Shown here piece by piece: positions 33,915 through 41,317 of a DNA stretch of 64,000 nt. Below the pieces are notes generated by a model. The model did not search any database and was not told the DNA's origin. It was given only the letters and a program-made list of their open reading frames with translations. How positions within the stretch are numbered: the first letter of the stretch is position 1; each line of letters begins with the position of its first letter. A program made the translations under genes and the position numbers. The DNA lies in IMG/VR virus record IMGVR_UViG_3300007504_000003, positions 1 through 64,000 of that record; one strand, written 5' to 3'. Origin of the DNA: a virus.

Positions 33915-35035
33915 AGATTCGAGCTGCCCAGAAAGATCTTGAGCAGGCCCTCAAGACCGCGTCTGTTGCACTCGCCAAGAAGGGCGGGTTGGAGTCTCAC
34001 TTTGTGGTCCGTCTGAAGGACGACAAGGTGGCGGTCCTGACGCACAACCAGCAGGTGCTCGCCTCCGCTCCTCTGGTCTGCGAAGTGACCGGTAAGGAAG
34101 GGGCTTTCACGGTGGAGGGCTGGCGTCTCCTCCGGTGGGTCTCCGGTGTGGGGGACGTTGCTCTCACCCTGGAGAGCAAGGGTTCGATCGTGACGGGGAC
34201 GTCCCCCTCCGGGAGTGTCCGCTGGCCCAGCCTGGATCCGGTCACTTTTCCTTATTGGGATAAAGGCTTCGCGAAGTCTTCCACCCAGGTGACGGTGAAG
34301 GCTGTGCGTCTCCGCGCTGCCCTCGACCACACCCGGGATTTCATCTTCCCTCATGAGTCTCAGGCTCCTCACCTCGCCCTTACGGAGGTTCAGGAGGGGG
34401 TCTTGAAGTCGATGGATCTTCGGGCCTTTGCGATGGTGGAGTCCGACGTCCTGAAGGGGTCCACTCTGAAGATTCACCTGGATCAGGTGGGTCCGGTCAT
34501 GTCCTACCTCGCCAGCCTGGGAGATGGTGACGTCGATCTGCGGCTGGCTGGGGGGACTCTCTTTTTCTCGGGATCAGATGGGTCCGTGTTCGGTCTCGCG
34601 TTGCCGCTGGCGGAGTTCCCTGAGATCGACGTGGACAAGGAGGATGAGCCCGATTGCGTGGTCTCCTTCCGGACGGAAGATCTTCGCCGTGTCCTGGTCA
34701 TCCTCTCGACGTCGGCGGATAAGGACAACCAGAAGGTTCGATTCCTCTGGGATCCGGAGGAGGAGAGGGCTTCCCTCTCTATGGAGAGCTTGGCAGGCAG
34801 CAGCGACTCGGTCCCGGTCCCGGCGGTCTCTGTAGAGAAGATCGAGGCGTTCCCTGATGGAGGCTTTCAGTTCTCTGTCCCGCACCTGAAGAAGATGCTG
34901 GACAAGAACCCGGAGGAGGTCATTCGGTTTGACCTCATCAAGAAGGTCAACAAGAAGGGCCAGCAGACGGGGCTCGTGCGCTTTTGCTGGGAAGCCCACG
35001 GGGACACCTACTTGACGGCTATTCAGTGGCTCTGA
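33911..35035 (+). CDS. dnaN: DNA polymerase III beta subunit-like sliding clamp
   Basis: A 374-residue protein, the usual length of bacterial DnaN (about 366). The start MKIRAAQKDLEQALKTAS resembles the DnaN N-terminus, followed by three repeated beta-rich domains; a segment VKAVRLRAALDHTRDFIFPHE fits the start of domain 2, and the C-terminus ends DTYLTAIQWL, like the beta tail (YVVMPMRL type). It would encircle DNA and hold the polymerase. Clamp-loader subunits are at 15.5-17.1 and 38.0-39.4 kb. Similarity is remote, so the call rests on length, ends and context. Confidence 0.7.
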   Translation: MKIRAAQKDLEQALKTASVALAKKGGLESHFVVRLKDDKVAVLTHNQQVLASAPLVCEVTGKEGAFTVEGWRLLRWVSGVGDVALTLESKGSIVTGTSPSGSVRWPSLDPVTFPYWDKGFAKSSTQVTVKAVRLRAALDHTRDFIFPHESQAPHLALTEVQEGVLKSMDLRAFAMVESDVLKGSTLKIHLDQVGPVMSYLASLGDGDVDLRLAGGTLFFSGSDGSVFGLALPLAEFPEIDVDKEDEPDCVVSFRTEDLRRVLVILSTSADKDNQKVRFLWDPEEERASLSMESLAGSSDSVPVPAVSVEKIEAFPDGGFQFSVPHLKKMLDKNPEEVIRFDLIKKVNKKGQQTGLVRFCWEAHGDTYLTAIQWL

Positions 35036-35658
35036 CGGCTTCTGAGCTGCTCCAGGGTTACTCTCAGGCTGTGGGCCTGAGAGAGAGCCTTCGGCGCACT
35101 GAAGCTGCCTATCTTGGAGAGATTCAAGGTCTCGCGGCGGAGACAGAAATTCTGGATCTGGTCGCTCGTCTCTTCCAGAAGTTGATCGATCGCGAGGTCA
35201 CCGCTAGCGTCACGGCGGTGGAGCGACTCCAGGTGGAGGGGCTCCAGCGGATCTTCACGGATCAAGACATTGAGGTCAAGTCCACCGTAGAGGTCCAGCG
35301 AGGGAAGGTGTCGGTGTCGCTGACGACCATCCAGCACCTTGATAAGGACAACAGCATTGAAGGAGCCTCAGACGCCGCGTTTGGGGGGTCCGTGACCACG
35401 GTGCAGTCGGTGATTCTGAGGATCACCGTCTTGTTTCGTCGAGGGATGCGTCCGGTCCTGTTTCTGGATGAGGCTCTGCCTGCGGTGGACACCACCTATG
35501 TGGTGAACACGGGTTATTTCCTCCGGGGGCTGTGTGCTCGCCTGGGCATGGACCTGCTGATGGTGACTCACCTGACTGCCCTGGAGGAGTCCGCGGATCG
35601 CAGCTACCGGATTACTAACCGAGGCGGGGTGGCCTCAGTTAGGGAGCAGCCCCGGTAG
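35026..35658 (+). CDS. sbcC: Rad50/SbcC C-terminal half
   Basis: A 210-residue protein from GTG 35026, overlapping the clamp stop by ten bases; the start has no strong ribosome site, so coupling is likely. A short helical arm (about 10-75) is followed by the Rad50 C-lobe: signature-like FGGSVTT (about 119-125), Walker B RPVLFLDEA (142-150), D-loop LPAVD and the switch His in MVTHL. It has no Walker A and no CxxC hook. The N-half with both is encoded at 29168-30385, on the same strand but 4.6 kb away. Together they would give one ATPase. Confidence 0.82.
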   Translation: MALTASELLQGYSQAVGLRESLRRTEAAYLGEIQGLAAETEILDLVARLFQKLIDREVTASVTAVERLQVEGLQRIFTDQDIEVKSTVEVQRGKVSVSLTTIQHLDKDNSIEGASDAAFGGSVTTVQSVILRITVLFRRGMRPVLFLDEALPAVDTTYVVNTGYFLRGLCARLGMDLLMVTHLTALEESADRSYRITNRGGVASVREQPR

Positions 35659-35677
35659 GGTGGGGACCGAGGAGACT

Positions 35678-36175
35678 ATGCAGTCAGAAGGATCGATCAA
35701 GCAGAAGTTGAAGCAGGTGCGCTTTCGCCACCTGAAGCGGCTGATCGAGCTGAATCTTGCTCCTCGCCCGTGTAACTGCGAGTTCAACGAGTCCGTGGGT
35801 TCCCCATCCGGGGAACCTCTCGGGATCTGCATGAACCCTGTTGGGAAGTTCGCGGATCTCTACCAGATCTGCGATGAGAACCTCAAGCTGGACCTGTCAG
35901 GGTCCTGCGGCATGTTCTCACCGCGGAAATCCAAGGAGGAGATCAAGAAGGACTTCGTGAACTTCTTGGAGGCTGCGACGATGGATGAGATCGGCGCCTC
36001 TTACCCGGTCCTGGCTGCTCTCATGTGGGTCCTCAGTGACCCCCAGGCGGGATCAGCTCCGCCTGTTGCTGAGAGCGAGCAGAGAGCACCCGTGAGTCTC
36101 CCGGTCCCTCCCCCCCGTCCGGAAGCGCGGAAGCGTTCCTGGTGGCAACGTCTCTGGGGCGGCTGGGGTGGCTGA
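35678..36175 (+). CDS. Cys-containing hypothetical protein
   Basis: A 165-residue protein (ATG 35678 after AGGAG). The N-terminal half has a set of Cys (PCNCEF, LGICMN, YQICDE, GSCGMF), which could hold a metal or iron-sulfur centre. The C-terminal part is Pro-rich and ends in a Trp-rich basic patch (RSWWQRLWGGWGG). No assigned family. Its stop overlaps the next gene's GTG. Confidence 0.55.
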   Translation: MQSEGSIKQKLKQVRFRHLKRLIELNLAPRPCNCEFNESVGSPSGEPLGICMNPVGKFADLYQICDENLKLDLSGSCGMFSPRKSKEEIKKDFVNFLEAATMDEIGASYPVLAALMWVLSDPQAGSAPPVAESEQRAPVSLPVPPPRPEARKRSWWQRLWGGWGG

Positions 36176-36683
36176 TCTACTGCTAGTGAGGCCTTACCGG
36201 ATTCAGAGACGGAATGCTCTCTTCGCGGAGTTTGTGGTTGAGCCTGATCTGGCTCCTTTCCTGGTATCCTCAACTAGGGGCTTCCTTTGGGTGGATCGGG
36301 TCTCAACCAACCGGAGGATCCGAGCTGCTTTCCGACGCGATGTAGCTCGCGAGAATTACTACCGAGGCGTGGTCGCTGCGGTAATCACGGAGGGGGACCG
36401 GCGAGGATGGGGGAACGTCCATCCTCTCACATCAAAGGGACTTCAGGCCGCTATGGATCACCTGTCGTACTATGACCTCCTCCCGGTCGATGTGCTGGTG
36501 GGGGAGACTGTGGATCCTCGGGTCTGCGAGAACCAGGAACACACCAAGGTCTCCTGGTTGGGAGATGAGGTGGTGGTGGTACCTCGGGATCGAGCTTTTC
36601 TGGGGTTTCTTGGGGAAGACCCCAGCGGAATCAGCATCGTGGTGGTTCATAACGCTAGCCGTGGTATGGCGGTCCTACGGTGA
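36168..36683 (+). CDS. Hypothetical protein before the primase
   Basis: A 171-residue protein from GTG 36168, overlapping both neighbours (8 and 4 bases), so it belongs to the operon leading into the TOPRIM primase. Beta-rich (FAEFVVEPDLAPFLV, VVVVPRDRAFLGFLG). No motif. Function unknown. Confidence 0.55.
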   Translation: MADLLLVRPYRIQRRNALFAEFVVEPDLAPFLVSSTRGFLWVDRVSTNRRIRAAFRRDVARENYYRGVVAAVITEGDRRGWGNVHPLTSKGLQAAMDHLSYYDLLPVDVLVGETVDPRVCENQEHTKVSWLGDEVVVVPRDRAFLGFLGEDPSGISIVVVHNASRGMAVLR

Positions 36684-37408
36684 AGGAGTGGCTTCAGGAG
36701 CGAGTGTCTTCGGCTCAGGATCTCTTCTACGTGGGTGAAGACTACGTCTTGGGTCGCGGCGTCCCGGAACCTCTGGCCCTTCGCCTGGGGATGGGCGTGT
36801 GGTCGGACATTCCACCCCCGACCCCGCACCCGGACCCGCTCTTTCGGGAGCGTCATGGCTCATATGGGGAGAAGCTGGAGGGAATGCTGGTGACGCCCCT
36901 GTACTCGCCCCGAGGCGAGTTGATCGGGGCGGAGTGTCGTGGGATGGAGCAGAAGCAACTCGTCCGGCTTCTGCTCCCAGAAGCCAAGTGGAATCCGGTG
37001 TTCCTGGGTCTTGATTTTGAAGCGGCTACCCAGATTCACACGGGCGGCGACGTCTGGGTTTGCGAGGGTCTCTTTGACCTGGGAGCCTTGAGTCATGTAG
37101 TCCCTCAGGAGGACACGGTGCTGGCGTCTATGTGGGCCCGTCTGTCGAAAAAGCACGTTACCTTCCTCCGGAGGTTTCTCCGGGGTTCGGTCTACGTCGT
37201 GTACGACGAGGACCCTACAGGGCGGAAGGGCGTGCTGGGTTGGGTGGACGAGAAAACCAAGCGGACATATTGGGGAGCCCTCCGTTCCCTGAGGGCTGCT
37301 GGTATTACGTGCCAGGATGTACGCTACAGAGGTGGCGGAGATCCTGGTGAGATTTGGGAAAAAACCGGTTCGGAGGGTCTGCGACAGGCCCTCGCGACTT
37401 ACCTGTGA
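36680..37408 (+). CDS. TOPRIM-domain DNA primase
   Basis: A 242-residue protein from GTG 36680. The N-terminal part (GRGVPEPLALRLGMGVWSD) matches the start of the DnaG catalytic core. The TOPRIM domain follows, with the Glu in VWVCEGLFDLGALS and the DxD in VYVVYDEDPTGRKG. These residues hold the metals for primer synthesis. It lacks the N-terminal zinc-binding domain and the C-terminal helicase-binding domain of DnaG, so it is a minimal form. It lies just ahead of DnaX, consistent with a role in phage replication. A topoisomerase or nuclease TOPRIM protein is less likely. Confidence 0.75.
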   Translation: MKEWLQERVSSAQDLFYVGEDYVLGRGVPEPLALRLGMGVWSDIPPPTPHPDPLFRERHGSYGEKLEGMLVTPLYSPRGELIGAECRGMEQKQLVRLLLPEAKWNPVFLGLDFEAATQIHTGGDVWVCEGLFDLGALSHVVPQEDTVLASMWARLSKKHVTFLRRFLRGSVYVVYDEDPTGRKGVLGWVDEKTKRTYWGALRSLRAAGITCQDVRYRGGGDPGEIWEKTGSEGLRQALATYL

Positions 37409-37416
37409 GGATGAAG

Positions 37417-37995
37417 ATGGCTGTGAAGTTCTATCCTGCTAACGACACTATCTGGAAGTCGATGAAGGACCGGGTCTTTCAGGACCACCATGATCTCGTC
37501 GCGGTGATTGACGGGATCGCGGTGATGTTTCGGGACACGGCTCCGAAGGAGAACGGGATCGCTATCCCCTTCCAGGTGAAGAGGGCCCCGGGCGTGCTGG
37601 GGGGCCTCAGCGAGGTCCGGATCGAGTACGCCTTCTTCATCATCTTGTCGGCGGATCTCTGGGATCGGGCTTCGTCCAGGGAGAAGGACGCCTGGATGGA
37701 CTCGGCTCTCTGTGCCTGCTCTGCGGAGGAGGACACGGAGTCTGGAGAGACGAAGACCAAGCTCCGGAAGCCCGACGCCTGGGGCTTCCGGGATGCTATC
37801 CGTAGGCACGGCATCAAGGCCCTCTTCCCGCCCGTGGACAGCCAGGATGAAGTAGCGGACGGCAACAACATCCTGAACCTCTTGCAGGCTCCCAAGCCTG
37901 CGACGAAGAGGGTCCCGGGTGACGGTCCGGAGGTTGAGGCCGATTCCGCTCCGGAGCCCGAGGAAGCTAGCCTGGAAGTGGCGGCAGAGGCGTAG
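37417..37995 (+). CDS. Inactivated phage metallopeptidase-like protein
   Basis: A 192-residue protein from ATG 37417 (GAGG upstream). The central part, FFIILSADLWDRASSREKDAW, then MDSALCA, and later LRKPDAWGFRDAIRRHGI, lines up with the 'putative phage metallopeptidase' family, whose consensus there is roughly DHELCH and LRxHD. The His and Glu ligands are replaced: HELCH reads SALCA and the later His reads Pro. It therefore probably lacks zinc and activity. The C-terminus is a long acidic tail. It stands between primase and dnaX; a structural or inhibitor role is possible. Confidence 0.6.
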   Translation: MAVKFYPANDTIWKSMKDRVFQDHHDLVAVIDGIAVMFRDTAPKENGIAIPFQVKRAPGVLGGLSEVRIEYAFFIILSADLWDRASSREKDAWMDSALCACSAEEDTESGETKTKLRKPDAWGFRDAIRRHGIKALFPPVDSQDEVADGNNILNLLQAPKPATKRVPGDGPEVEADSAPEPEEASLEVAAEA

Positions 37996-38015
37996 TCTCT
38001 TAGAGGAGGTGCCTC

Positions 38016-39374
38016 GTGGCGTGGGATACTCAGTATCGGCCGGCGGGCTATGAAGCCGTCGTGGGTCAAGAATCCCACGCGGCGATTCTGCGGGAGATCG
38101 TCTCGGCAGGGGCCGGGTTTGAGCAGAGCTACGTGTTTTCTGGGCCTTTTGGGTCGGGCAAGACGACGATGGGCCGGATCCTCGCCCGAGCTTTGCTCTG
38201 CGATGATCCGCAGAGGGGTAATCCCTGCGACGCCTGCCTCTCCTGTCGAAACATCCTCCGGTCGGGGTCTTCTGAGTCTTTCGTGGAAGTGGACGCCGCT
38301 ACGAACAGCGGCAAGGAGGATATCCGAGGGATCGTGGAGAGCCTCCAGTATGCGACGTTCTCAGGGACCCGTCGTATCTACCTCTTTGATGAGGCTCACC
38401 AGCTCTCCAAGGGAGCCCTGGACGCCCTCCTCAAGGTCATGGAGGATTGCATCCCCGGGACGGAGGACAAGTGGCTGATCTGCATCTTCTGTACGACGGC
38501 TCCGGAGAGCATGAGCGCGACGATCTTCGATCGTTGTGCCCCCTCGTTCACCATCAAAAAATGTACGCCAGAGCAGGTCGCGGACCGCCTCGCCTACATC
38601 TGCGATGAGGAGTCGGTGGTCTATGACAGAGCGACCCTGGAGCTGATCGCGGCCGTTAAGAAGTGCCACTTCCGGGGAGCCATCAAAGCGATGGAGACCG
38701 TCGCGAAGTTTGGCAGCGTGGACCGGACCAATACGGCTCGCGTCTTGAATCTGGGGGCCTTCGACGCTTATTTAGCGATTCTTGAGCAGATCGGTCAAGA
38801 TGAAGCGGCTTGTCAGGTCGCGGTGGACGGTCTCCTGCGCTCGACGAGCCCGGCGAGCGTTTACCACGCCCTGACTGATCTCTTCATGGTGGCTTACCGG
38901 GCGGTTCTGGGTGCCGGCTCCATCCCCTTGTACCTGGATAAAACCCGTGTGAAATCAGCAGGGAAGCTGCATGGTAGCTTTCTCGTGGCCTTCGCGACTC
39001 ACATGTCTTCCAGACTGGCCCGCCCCTCAGAGGCCACGCTTCGATGTGATCTCTCGTTGCTTCATCAGATAAGAGTGGGTACTCCTGTTAGGACCCCCGC
39101 GGCTGCGGTTGTTGTTCCACAACCCGCCGTGAAGTCTCAGCCGGAGAAAGCTGAGGCTCCCTCGGGAGATGATCCCGGTAAGGTGTCCCTACAAGTCCGA
39201 AACATCGGAGGAGTACACGTTGATGAGAGAGCAGTCAACCGGGAGACTCGAAAGCGGCTGGAGGATCAGCCAACCCCGATGGGGTTGCGGGGGATGTTGT
39301 CCCCGGAGCAGTTTCGGGTTGAACTTGGCACTCTCTTGGACCGTCTAAGTCACGATGACAGGCGACCTGCGTGA
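38016..39374 (+). CDS. dnaX: DNA polymerase III gamma/tau-like clamp-loader ATPase
   Basis: A 452-residue protein from GTG 38016 (GAGGAGGT upstream). It begins with the DnaX hallmark WDTQYRPAGYEAVVGQE; Walker A is FSGPFGSGKTTMGR, the zinc site is CDACLSC with a preceding Cys, Walker B is IYLFDEAHQLS, and the sensor region reads FCTTAPESMSATIFDRC. A Pro/Ala/Lys linker and a short C-terminal domain follow, so it is nearer gamma than full tau. It would load the phage clamp together with the delta and delta' proteins. It overlaps the NusG-like gene by 20 bases. Confidence 0.9.
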   Translation: MAWDTQYRPAGYEAVVGQESHAAILREIVSAGAGFEQSYVFSGPFGSGKTTMGRILARALLCDDPQRGNPCDACLSCRNILRSGSSESFVEVDAATNSGKEDIRGIVESLQYATFSGTRRIYLFDEAHQLSKGALDALLKVMEDCIPGTEDKWLICIFCTTAPESMSATIFDRCAPSFTIKKCTPEQVADRLAYICDEESVVYDRATLELIAAVKKCHFRGAIKAMETVAKFGSVDRTNTARVLNLGAFDAYLAILEQIGQDEAACQVAVDGLLRSTSPASVYHALTDLFMVAYRAVLGAGSIPLYLDKTRVKSAGKLHGSFLVAFATHMSSRLARPSEATLRCDLSLLHQIRVGTPVRTPAAAVVVPQPAVKSQPEKAEAPSGDDPGKVSLQVRNIGGVHVDERAVNRETRKRLEDQPTPMGLRGMLSPEQFRVELGTLLDRLSHDDRRPA

Positions 39375-39894
39375 TGCACCGACCTGGGTGGTTCTTGAAC
39401 TGACAAGTGCCGGGGAGGCCCTTGCCCGAGAGGGCGGTTTGGAAAAAGCCCTCCGAGATCATCTCGGGGTGGATTCAAGCCACCCTGTCTTTGTCCCCTG
39501 CGTCCGATTTACTCAGCAAGAGAGGACTGTCTCCATTTGTCTCATGGAGGGCTACGCTTTCGTTGCTTCGGGTCTGGGGGATTCGGATTATGTCGCCCTG
39601 GAGCGCGATTGCCCTTATGTCCGGTCGGTGCTCTCTCAGCCCGGAAGGGTCCGGACCCTCAAGGTCGTCCAGCAGCGTTCTATTGACGACATGAGGAAGC
39701 AGCTCGCGGAGCAAATCGCCTCCGATATCGAGGAAGGAATGACCGTCGTTGTCAACGACGGTCTTTACTCGTCTCTGGAGGGCGAGGTTTTGCTTCTTGA
39801 CGGAGATCATGCAAAGGTGATGTTCACCATGAGATCACTGAAGAGTGTCCAAACCATCCCGCGGGCTTTTCTTTCCCCGTTGGAAGATCAATAG
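39355..39894 (+). CDS. NusG-like transcription factor
   Basis: A 179-residue protein. The N-terminal 100 residues fit the NGN domain (TWVVLELTSAGEALAREGG, then PCVRFTQQERTVSICLMEGYAFV and CPYVRSVLSQPG). The C-terminal 55 residues fit a KOW domain (DIEEGMTVVVNDGLYSSLEGE, in part, then VMFTMRSLKSVQTIPRAFL). Length equals bacterial NusG (about 180). NusG-family proteins bind RNA polymerase and change pausing and termination. It lies directly before a sigma-like gene, so the pair may control phage transcription. A diverged specialised NusG (RfaH/LoaP type) is the best reading. Confidence 0.7.
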   Translation: MTGDLRDAPTWVVLELTSAGEALAREGGLEKALRDHLGVDSSHPVFVPCVRFTQQERTVSICLMEGYAFVASGLGDSDYVALERDCPYVRSVLSQPGRVRTLKVVQQRSIDDMRKQLAEQIASDIEEGMTVVVNDGLYSSLEGEVLLLDGDHAKVMFTMRSLKSVQTIPRAFLSPLEDQ

Positions 39895-39903
39895 GAGAGA
39901 GGT

Positions 39904-40515
39904 ATGCGAGGTTGGTGGGGCGGTCACAAGGTTTTGGATCCCGCGGAGTTGGAGGCACGGTTTTCCAACGAGGACGGGTTGGGTGCCCTGGGGATCTCTC
40001 ATCGGGATCATCTGGATGATGTGCAGGAAGCCCAGATGGAGCGAGTCCGGGAGGCTCTTCGGAGCATCCCTCACCGCGAGGCGGATTTCATTGAGCTGTA
40101 CGTGTTCAAGCGTCGTAAGCAGACGGATATCGCAGCGATTTTCGGAGTAAGTCAACCGACGGTCAGCTACCGGCTGAAGCGGGCGTCGGCCCGGATTCGG
40201 TACCTGATTGAGCTGCCCCCTCTGAAGCAGGGGGAGCTGGAGGTCGTCCTCAAACGGACACTGGATGACCCTCTGGATGTTCAGATTATGCTGCTGATGT
40301 TTGAGACCACCTGCCAGAGCGAGGTGGCGAAGAGGCTGGGGGTCTCTCAGGGGTTGGTCAGGCACCGGTTCTTGCGGTCGATCAAACGCCTGGATGAAGC
40401 CGGCGGGTGCCAGAAGTATGCGGATTTGTTCCGGTATGTGTATAAGAATCTAAATATGTTGCGTGAAGTTCAGCGTCCCCAATGCCAGTCCACGATGACC
40501 TACCTGCTGGACTAG
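39904..40515 (+). CDS. Sigma-70-like factor with two helix-turn-helix units
   Basis: A 203-residue protein (GAGAGGT before ATG). The centre is a region-4-like helix-turn-helix with a typical upstream helix: LRSIPHREADFIELYVFKRR, then TDIAAIFGVSQPTVSYRLKRASARI. A second helix-turn-helix follows (QSEVAKRLGVSQGLVRHRFLRSI). No clear region 2, so it may be a partial sigma, an anti-sigma-like adaptor, or a DNA-binding regulator. Adjacent to the NusG-like gene. It is a candidate reader of the CGTATA elements. Confidence 0.55.
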   Translation: MRGWWGGHKVLDPAELEARFSNEDGLGALGISHRDHLDDVQEAQMERVREALRSIPHREADFIELYVFKRRKQTDIAAIFGVSQPTVSYRLKRASARIRYLIELPPLKQGELEVVLKRTLDDPLDVQIMLLMFETTCQSEVAKRLGVSQGLVRHRFLRSIKRLDEAGGCQKYADLFRYVYKNLNMLREVQRPQCQSTMTYLLD

Positions 40516-40562
40516 TCGATATTCGGTCTATTCAGGGCCAGGAGTAGAAACCCTGGATAGAC

Positions 40563-40877
40563 GTGAGCACGATCCTCTCAGTTCATCGAGTTGTCCTCGC
40601 CCGCACCGTGGCTCGACGGTGGCTGGAGGCTCAGGCTCGCCCTGAGTACCGGGTGAAGGTCTTCTTCAATGGTGAGCGAGACGGGCGGGGTGTGGGGAAG
40701 CTCCTGCATCTTTACCGGGATGGGAAGACCAAGGTCGGCGGCGTTGAGCCCATCTTGGACCTCGGGATCCGAGAAGAGTTCGATCATCTCGTACTTTGGT
40801 CCGAGGACCAGGAAGCGATGGTTCGTCTCAGCGAGTGGTTTGAGAAGAAGGGCTACGAGACCACCGGAGTCTGGTAA
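40563..40877 (+). CDS. Small protein carrying the RVAxRWL-type tag
   Basis: A 104-residue protein from GTG 40563. The N-terminus contains LARTVARRWLEAQA (tag TVARRWL, 15-21), followed by a compact alpha-beta region (IREEFDHLVLWSEDQEAMVRLSEWF, in part). The gap before it holds a small stem CCAGG/CCTGG. It precedes fibre-like genes and may be virion-associated because of the tag. Function unknown. Confidence 0.5.
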   Translation: MSTILSVHRVVLARTVARRWLEAQARPEYRVKVFFNGERDGRGVGKLLHLYRDGKTKVGGVEPILDLGIREEFDHLVLWSEDQEAMVRLSEWFEKKGYETTGVW

Positions 40878-41308
40878 TGGCCGGAACGCTCATTCTCAGC
40901 GAGTTCACGTTCCGCTCCGGGGCGAGTAGTGCCAGCTACTACTATTTCACCATCGTCTCAGACTCCTCGGGGAACCTCTCGGTCAGGAACCTGACTGCAC
41001 CCACAGGTCTGCTTCAGGATTCTCTGACTGAGCTACCGCAGTCGGTCACGGACGATATCAGCTCTGCCTACACCACGGTGGAGGATTTCTTGGCTTCAAC
41101 TAGTGCGATCAGTGGTGAGGTGACCTTCACCGCGGAGACTTCCAAGAGCGTGACCTTCACGACGGCTCTCAACTCCGCTACCTACTCGGTGTTCTTCGAC
41201 TCTGACGCTTTCGTTCCTTTCAAGGCTACTTCTAAGGCGACGACGGGCTTCACGATCGAGGCAGGCACGACGTTTACCGGCACCGTCCGTTACAACGTCT
41301 TCCTCTAA
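40877..41308 (+). CDS. Small fibre-like or adhesion protein
   Basis: A 143-residue Ser/Thr/Ala-rich beta protein. Its C-terminal about 65 residues (GEVTFTAETSKSVTFT..., then TSKATTGFTIEAG and FTGTVRYNVFL) match the C-terminal domain of the next gene product. This is a shared beta-sandwich module typical of tail fibres and receptor-binding tips. The N-terminus has a tyrosine-rich YYYF. It is probably a virion surface protein. It overlaps the preceding gene by one base. Confidence 0.6.
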   Translation: MAGTLILSEFTFRSGASSASYYYFTIVSDSSGNLSVRNLTAPTGLLQDSLTELPQSVTDDISSAYTTVEDFLASTSAISGEVTFTAETSKSVTFTTALNSATYSVFFDSDAFVPFKATSKATTGFTIEAGTTFTGTVRYNVFL

Positions 41309-41317
41309 GGACCGAAG

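Noticed and set aside
37417-37995. Active phage metallopeptidase
   Set aside because: All three expected metal ligands and the catalytic Glu are replaced (SALCA instead of HELCH, Pro instead of the later His).
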